Part shown: positions 59,943 through 64,000 of the stretch, piece after piece
How positions within the stretch are numbered: position 1 is the first letter of the stretch
How the letters are laid out: every line of letters starts with the position of its first letter
Assembly: GCA_012034405.1 (NCBI GenBank)
Contig: JAAVLZ010000004.1
Location: 122,560-186,559 of the forward strand
Length of the DNA stretch: 64,000 nucleotides
Reading direction: 5' to 3'
Origin: Oscillospiraceae bacterium HV4-5-C5C
GTDB taxonomy: Bacteria > Bacillota > Clostridia > Saccharofermentanales > Fastidiosipilaceae
The notes under the pieces: generated by a model
Seen by the model: only the letters and a program-made list of their open reading frames with translations
The model's database searches: none
Told to the model about the DNA's origin: nothing
Made by a program: the position numbers and the translations under genes

Positions 59943-61059
59943 AATATACTTCCTCCTGTTCGTGATCCTGAATCCAGCAAGCCCAGGTCTGACGCAGCCG
60001 CTGCAAAGCCTCACCCGGGGCAGGCACCTGCCCGCCGGCCCGGCAAGCCAGCGCAACTGGCTTCTGCAGTTTGGCTGTCGCCAGTCTCACATCATCACAA
60101 AACTGTCCCATGCTGAGTTCCGGCACCAATATTTTTTTGCAGCGCTCAGCTTTAGCAGCCAGGGCAGCGGACGGAAACGGCCACAAAGTCTGCGGACGGA
60201 ATAAACCAGCCCGCGGACCCGGTTCCCGATCAGCGGCCTGAATAGCCTGTTTATAGATACGCGAGACCGACCCATAACACACAACTAAAATATCCGGGTT
60301 TTCAGGGCCTTCGTAGGTCCAGCGCGCTTCTTGTTCCTGTACCTGTCGATAGCGGGCAAAGCGGTCAAATACTGAAGCTTCCAGGGCTGCGGGATTCAGA
60401 ACCAGTGAGTTAACGATCCGGTGGGGGCGCTGATTTTCTGTTCCCGTCAAAGCCCAGTTAAGTTCAGGATGCTGACTGGCGTGATCGGATAGATTGCTGG
60501 TCTGCCGGGCAGGAAGACGCAGTGGCTCCATCATCTGCCCCAGGGTGCCGTCCGCCAAAATCATTGCCGGCATGCGCCACCTGAATGCCAGGCTGAAAGC
60601 CAGCGCGGCAAAATCCGCCATTTCCTGGACTGAAGCCGGGGCCAATACCAGCTGATGAAAATCGCCATGCCCGGCAGCGCGGGTGGCTTGCCAGTAATCA
60701 CCCTGCGAAGGTTGAATCCCTCCCAGGCCCGGACCCGCGCGCATGACATTGACGATCAGCGCCGGCAAGTCACTGGCCGCAATATAGGACAGCGCCTCAC
60801 TCTTTAACGAGATTCCGGGCGAAGAACTTGACGTCATGGCCAGCGTGCCGGTCGCAGCGGCGCCCAAAACCATGTTGGCGGCAGCTACCTCACTTTCAGC
60901 CTGGACAAAGCTGCCGCCGGCTTTGGGCATATAGCGGGCCATATATGCGGCTATTTCTGTTTGTGGAGTTATTGGATAGCCAAAATAGCAGCGGCAGCCG
61001 GCTCTGATTGCAGCCTCTGCCAGAGCCTCGTTACCTTTCATTAAAACTCTTTCTTCCAC
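59923..61059 (-). CDS. korA: 2-oxoacid:ferredoxin oxidoreductase, alpha subunit (KorA/VorB type)
   Basis: The alpha subunit carries the catalytic PYR-like domain. LMKGNEALAEAAIRAGCRCYFGYPITPQTE, shown here in part as GYPITPQTEIAAYM, is the family opening, followed by TSSSSPGISLKSEALSYIA and GPGLGGIQPSQGDYWQAT. At 378 residues it fits VorB/KorA. The start is GTG after GGAG at 8 bases. The complex decarboxylates a 2-oxoacid to an acyl-CoA and reduces ferredoxin. Whether it prefers 2-oxoglutarate or branched-chain 2-oxoacids cannot be told from sequence alone. Confidence 0.92.
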   Translation of the reverse strand: MEERVLMKGNEALAEAAIRAGCRCYFGYPITPQTEIAAYMARYMPKAGGSFVQAESEVAAANMVLGAAATGTLAMTSSSSPGISLKSEALSYIAASDLPALIVNVMRAGPGLGGIQPSQGDYWQATRAAGHGDFHQLVLAPASVQEMADFAALAFSLAFRWRMPAMILADGTLGQMMEPLRLPARQTSNLSDHASQHPELNWALTGTENQRPHRIVNSLVLNPAALEASVFDRFARYRQVQEQEARWTYEGPENPDILVVCYGSVSRIYKQAIQAADREPGPRAGLFRPQTLWPFPSAALAAKAERCKKILVPELSMGQFCDDVRLATAKLQKPVALACRAGGQVPAPGEALQRLRQTWACWIQDHEQEEVYYGDRQI

Positions 61060-61117
61060 GGTATCGTCTCCTTACACCAATGCCTTGCACCAATCATCAA
61101 ACTGGCCTGCCAGGCAG

Positions 61118-61345
61118 TCATCTGTCCTTTTCTACAGTGAGGCTTATAGCCAGGTCCGGGCAGACCGAGTAACAAAAGCCACAACCAATACAGGCATCTG
61201 GCTGAATAACCTGGCACAGGGGGAAGCCTCTTTCGCTTAGCTTGCCTGGATCCACCGCTAAAACCTGTTTGGGACAAAACGAAGCGCATAAGCCGCAACC
61301 TTTACAGCGATCCGTGCGAACCGCAACATCTCCATGCTGAGCCAT
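61118..61345 (-). CDS. korD: Two-cluster [4Fe-4S] ferredoxin subunit of the 2-oxoacid oxidoreductase
   Basis: This 75-residue ferredoxin has two full CxxCxxCxxxCP motifs (CKGCGLCASFCP and CIGCGFCYSVCP). It is first in the operon and probably serves as the delta subunit that passes electrons to free ferredoxin. AGGAGGAG precedes the ATG. Its promoter (TTGACA, TATTGT) and a perfect 15-base palindrome lie just upstream. Confidence 0.93.
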   Translation of the reverse strand: MAQHGDVAVRTDRCKGCGLCASFCPKQVLAVDPGKLSERGFPLCQVIQPDACIGCGFCYSVCPDLAISLTVEKDR

Positions 61346-61379
61346 ATTCTCCTCCTGCTGACCTTTTGGGCTGTTTTTT

Positions 61380-61394
61380 GTTTGATTATCAAAC
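61380..61394. promoter_or_regulatory. Palindromic operator of the kor operon
   Basis: GTTTGATTATCAAAC is a perfect palindrome of two 7-base arms around one base, the form typical of MarR-family sites. It lies just downstream of the predicted -10 box. The divergent marR-type gene at 61841 is the candidate regulator. Confidence 0.75.
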
Positions 61395-61403
61395 TATTTG
61401 AAT

Positions 61404-61432
61404 ACAATACCTAATTTTTCAGCACTTGTCAA
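61404..61432 (-). promoter_or_regulatory. Promoter of the kor operon
   Basis: On the minus strand a perfect TTGACA (61427-61432) is 17 bases from TATTGT (61404-61409). Transcription would begin near 61397, at the edge of the palindrome. Confidence 0.75.
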
Positions 61433-61840
61433 CGACCTCAAAAGCAGGCGGTGGTCAGGCAATGATCCGTTCATCCCTGTACTGATCCGTGCAGCTGATA
61501 CCTGCCTGCGGGGACGACCTCATAATGCCATATTGAAATATCATCTATATATCAGACTGATTTCCATCACCCGCGCGCTGCGTGCCATCACAGAACACTA
61601 TTGAGGCAGGAAAACACGTCCTGTTCGCCTCTTGGCCTTGATAAAACCGGCAGAGCGGTCGCAAAACCAGCTTTCCGCCACAGTCCCTGCTGCAGAAAGG
61701 ATAAAAATGGCTATACTGTTAATATGACTGATTTGACGGATGATGTGACTGACTTTGCTGTTGATAGCAGATGCCTGGTTCCGGCCCGTAAGACGAGCCA
61801 GACGGTCTTGGCTTCCGGCCAGCAGCATTAAGGGGTTATT
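61433..61840. other. Intergenic region before the MarR gene
   Basis: Short open frames here overlap on both strands and show no family features or ribosome sites. A TATACT near 61710 (plus) may be the marR -10 box. The GTTTGAT palindrome does not recur. I see nothing else. Confidence 0.5.
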
Positions 61841-62302
61841 ATGGAATCAATTTCAAAATATATCAATCGGATTGCTCGCTGTTCAGTACTGTACCGCAGT
61901 GTCAGACTGACGCCCCTGGGGCTGAACGGGCATCAGCACAGCTATATTTTGCTCATTTGTCAAAAACCAGGCCTGTCTCAAGAAGAGCTGGCAAATCAGA
62001 TTTATGTCAATAAGAGCAGTGTGACCAGACAATTGGTAGCGCTGGAAAAAGCAGGCTTTATTACCCGCAAGCCTGCTTTTCATGATCGGCGCTGTCTGCG
62101 AGTCTATCCGACCGATAAAGCCTTTCAAACCCTGCCCGTCATAGAGCAGGTCCTGCAGGACTGGAACGATTTGCTCTGCCGCGGCTTTTCCGGCAATCAA
62201 AAGACAGAGCTCACCCGGGTCCTGCAACTGCTGATGGAACGTTCTGACCTGGAAATTCAATCGCTCAAATCCGCGGCAGAGCAATCTCCGGCTGCCCATT
62301 GA
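61841..62302 (+). CDS. MarR-family transcriptional regulator
   Basis: This 153-residue winged-helix regulator has the MarR core LSQEELANQIYVNKSSVTRQLVALEKAGFI, shown in part as NKSSVTRQLVALEKAGF, and the wing FHDRRCLRVYPTDK. AAGGGG precedes the ATG. It is divergent from the kor operon, whose leader has a MarR-type palindrome, so it probably regulates that operon (inference). Its 3' end overlaps the opposing hydrolase gene by 46 bases. Confidence 0.92.
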   Translation: MESISKYINRIARCSVLYRSVRLTPLGLNGHQHSYILLICQKPGLSQEELANQIYVNKSSVTRQLVALEKAGFITRKPAFHDRRCLRVYPTDKAFQTLPVIEQVLQDWNDLLCRGFSGNQKTELTRVLQLLMERSDLEIQSLKSAAEQSPAAH

Positions 62303-63024
62303 GCTAATTTTATGACCCAGGAATCAAGCCGATAAGCACTGTGCGTTACATCAGGTATGATCCTGAGCTTCACCTGGTCCATGTCAAATTGCGCTACTTC
62401 CATCGTCTTGATTAATAGGCGGGTTTGTTCCAGGCGGCCTGGTATATCATGCTGCGCCAGCAAAAACAGCAACGGACTCTGACGCCTTGCTGCTCTGGGC
62501 AGACCTACATAATAAAGCGGGCTGGCTTCATCCACTCTGACCAGTCCGGTATTGAGTCCCCGTTCTCGCAATACATTATAGTGTACAGTAGGTTGGCCGC
62601 CGTCAAAAAGCCAGCCATCTATATCATCTGGCGCCAGTCCATAGGCGGCTAAGTAGACCGGATTAAAATACAGCATCTGGCTCAGATAAGCCCCTGCTGA
62701 GGTCCCGCCCACCAAAAGCAGACGGTCAGGGTAATGTTGTTTCATATAGGCTTTTATGAAGGCGGTAGCGGCCGCTGCGTCATTCACAAAGTCCGGAAAT
62801 TTTGCCGACGGGTACAGGCGATAGCTCGCGGTAGCAACAGCTATGCCGCTGGCTAAAAGGACCTCTAACGTGTCAGGATCAACGGTCCGGTCGCCCTCTT
62901 CCAGACCACCGCCGTGAAAATGGAGCAACAGCGCCTGAGGAGACGCCTCATCCGGAAGAAAGATATCCAGGCGGCTGCTTTCCGGTAATTCCGGGTTATA
63001 TATAAGGTTTAACAGTTCAGTCAT
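62257..63024 (-). CDS. Alpha/beta hydrolase (Abhydrolase_3, esterase-like)
   Basis: This 255-residue serine hydrolase has the oxyanion motif LHFHGGGLEEGD, the nucleophile elbow GGTSAGAYLS, a catalytic acid probably in LLAQHDIPG and the His in VTHSAYR. No signal peptide is visible, so it is probably cytoplasmic. It starts 13 bases after the stop of the next gene upstream on the strand, and GGAGG lies 6 bases before its ATG. Substrate is unknown. Its end overlaps the MarR gene. Confidence 0.88.
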   Translation of the reverse strand: MTELLNLIYNPELPESSRLDIFLPDEASPQALLLHFHGGGLEEGDRTVDPDTLEVLLASGIAVATASYRLYPSAKFPDFVNDAAAATAFIKAYMKQHYPDRLLLVGGTSAGAYLSQMLYFNPVYLAAYGLAPDDIDGWLFDGGQPTVHYNVLRERGLNTGLVRVDEASPLYYVGLPRAARRQSPLLFLLAQHDIPGRLEQTRLLIKTMEVAQFDMDQVKLRIIPDVTHSAYRLDSWVIKLAQWAAGDCSAADLSD

Positions 63025-63037
63025 TAAAGGCCTCCAC

Positions 63038-63808
63038 CTAACTCAGCTCATATAAGTAAGCTCGCCCTTCTTTTCCGATCTGGCGGACTACCTTCAATTC
63101 CCGCAATACGATCAAAGACAGACTGCTTTGATAAGCTGATAGCTTAGTTTGCTGACCAAAGATTTTAGCGGTAAAAGGACTGCTCAAGCTTTGCGGCAGC
63201 AATGATTTATATGCAGCGGATTGATCTAAATACAATTCAGCCAGTATGGTCTGGGGTACCCGGTCATACCGCGTGGATCCCCTTTTGCCGTCATGAGACC
63301 AGCCATTCTTGCTGCGGTATTCAATAAGATCCAGTCCGATCAATCTCAGCCTGAAATTGGGATGAATAATATAAGGTCTGATTTTATATAATTCAGGTAA
63401 TACATCCCACCAGCGGCCAGGTTTAGGTGACTTCCTGGCTGGGCTGACGGTTCCGTTCCGGGGATCGATCCAAGCGATTCGTTTAATAAAGGCTATAGGA
63501 TACACGACTGTTACGGTTCTGTCTGGCAGCCAGGTCTTCAGTTTTTCTCTTAGCCGGCTGAATTCTCTGGTCTGAATTTCCAGCAATTCATCCTTTTCAT
63601 TGATTATATCTGCATAATATGGACCACAGGCCAGCTCATGGTAGCTGGATTCCGGTTGCAGGTAGTACTTTATGACGCGATGCAAGGTCTTTTCACCAAG
63701 TCGACCGATACCCTGATAGCTGCTCTGATCGCAATAATCCAGAGCAGCTTTAGCGCTCGCTTCCATAAGCCGCTTATTGGCTATCGCTGCATTTTCAGCC
63801 TGCTGCAC
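63038..63808 (-). CDS. Protein with a PD-(D/E)XK-like pattern, function unknown
   Basis: This 256-residue protein has YYADIINEKDELLEIQTREF, with Asp and E-x-Q spaced as in PD-(D/E)XK nuclease folds, then VTVVYPIAFIKRIAWIDP and SPKPGRWWDVLPELY. I recall similar clostridial proteins annotated only as a domain of unknown function. The C-terminal part (LSLIVLRELKVVRQIGKEGR) looks like a winged helix. The open frame reaches an ATG at 63898, but that codon lies inside the tRNA terminator; the GTG at 63808 follows AAGGAG by 7 bases and is preferred. It forms an operon with the hydrolase. Confidence 0.7.
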   Translation of the reverse strand: MQQAENAAIANKRLMEASAKAALDYCDQSSYQGIGRLGEKTLHRVIKYYLQPESSYHELACGPYYADIINEKDELLEIQTREFSRLREKLKTWLPDRTVTVVYPIAFIKRIAWIDPRNGTVSPARKSPKPGRWWDVLPELYKIRPYIIHPNFRLRLIGLDLIEYRSKNGWSHDGKRGSTRYDRVPQTILAELYLDQSAAYKSLLPQSLSSPFTAKIFGQQTKLSAYQSSLSLIVLRELKVVRQIGKEGRAYLYELS

Positions 63809-63880
63809 CAGTGATCTCCTTGCTTGATTGCACTTAGGTCTTACCGCCTGAGTATGACCGGGCTCAAACCTGATATATAC

Positions 63881-63914
63881 AAAAAAGCTCTGAAACATTA
63901 GATTTCAGAGCTTT
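63881..63914 (-). terminator. Terminator of the tRNA-Asn transcript
   Basis: AAAGCTCTGAAA and TTTCAGAGCTTT make a perfect 12-base stem with a 7-base loop; the minus strand then reads TTTTTTG. It begins right after the tRNA 3' end. Confidence 0.9.
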
Positions 63915-63915
63915 C

Positions 63916-63991
63916 TGGCGCCTCCTGTAGGACTCGAACCTACGACACTGCGGTTAACAGCCGCATGCTCTACCAACTGAGCTAAGAAGGC
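63916..63991 (-). tRNA. tRNA-Asn (anticodon GTT)
   Basis: On the minus strand a 76-base cloverleaf starts GCCTTCT and ends AGGAGGC-G-CCA. The D arm is AGCTCAGTTGGTAGAGC, the anticodon loop CTGTTAACC gives GTT (Asn), and the T loop has GGTTCGAGTCC. CCA is encoded. Acceptor pairing is complete with one G-U. Confidence 0.96.
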
Positions 63992-64000
63992 ATATAGAAG

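Noticed and set aside
61601..61831. Two overlapping 76-codon frames on opposite strands
   Set aside because: No ribosome site, no recognisable motif, and mutual overlap; treated as intergenic.

Overview
The window looks like a chromosomal segment of a strictly anaerobic Gram-positive bacterium of the Clostridia. Supporting signs are nitrogen-fixation genes arranged as in Clostridium pasteurianum, an NfnAB electron-bifurcating transhydrogenase, a 2-oxoacid:ferredoxin oxidoreductase, a DivIC/RqcP/MazG cluster, a CsoR-controlled copper pump, a sortase-anchored giant surface protein, and strong AGGAGG-type ribosome binding sites. The DNA is moderately GC-rich apart from one AT-rich patch near 55.5 kb. 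I cannot name the species.

Layout. 1-3.5 kb (+): end of a nif cluster, with nifB (frameshifted between its radical SAM and NifX-like domains), a [2Fe-2S] ferredoxin and a homocitrate synthase split into omega and alpha genes. 3.7-8.3 kb (-): spermidine/putrescine ABC transporter potABCD behind an XRE-cupin regulator, with a consensus promoter and a perfect palindrome. 8.7-17.1 kb: a small HEAT-like protein, a DOPA-dioxygenase-like protein, two-subunit fumarase, UppP, NfnAB and two aldo/keto reductases. 17.3-19.8 kb (-): thioredoxin, then a divIC-rqcP-mazG cluster without the sporulation genes yabP/yabQ. 20-24 kb: a possible orphan small RNA, a eukaryotic-type hexokinase, a Gfo/Idh/MocA oxidoreductase and a nucleotidyltransferase. 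24-28 kb (-): copper operon of CopA fused to a CopZ-like domain, then CsoR, then an ArsD-like protein, with a recognisable CsoR operator.

28-48 kb is a mixed block. It holds a radical-SAM-like protein without the cluster cysteines, a TetR regulator, a lipid glycosyltransferase plus PlsC acyltransferase, Hsp20, a possible S24-fold protein, a large protein with a His/Asp tail beside a YugP metalloprotease, a two-component system, RecD2, a membrane MutS-like ATPase, a 1146-residue SF1-helicase-like protein with degraded motifs, and an SDR. 48.2-55.4 kb (-): a 2390-residue LPxTG-type adhesin with 13 near-identical 102-residue Cna_B repeats. 55.9-56.45 kb: a decayed VirD4/TraG coupling-protein fragment, a relic of a conjugative element. 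56.5-64 kb: heparinase II/III-like protein, korDABC-type oxidoreductase under a palindromic operator next to a MarR gene, an alpha/beta hydrolase, a possible nuclease-like protein and tRNA-Asn.

The most unusual items are the several apparently disarmed enzymes (radical SAM, SF1 helicase, ArsD), the CopA-CopZ fusion with an internal start site, the recombination-prone giant adhesin, and a small cluster of well-formed promoter/operator pairs. I did not find a clear novel defence or mobile system. Everything comes from reading the sequence; family names rest on motif recognition without database searches.
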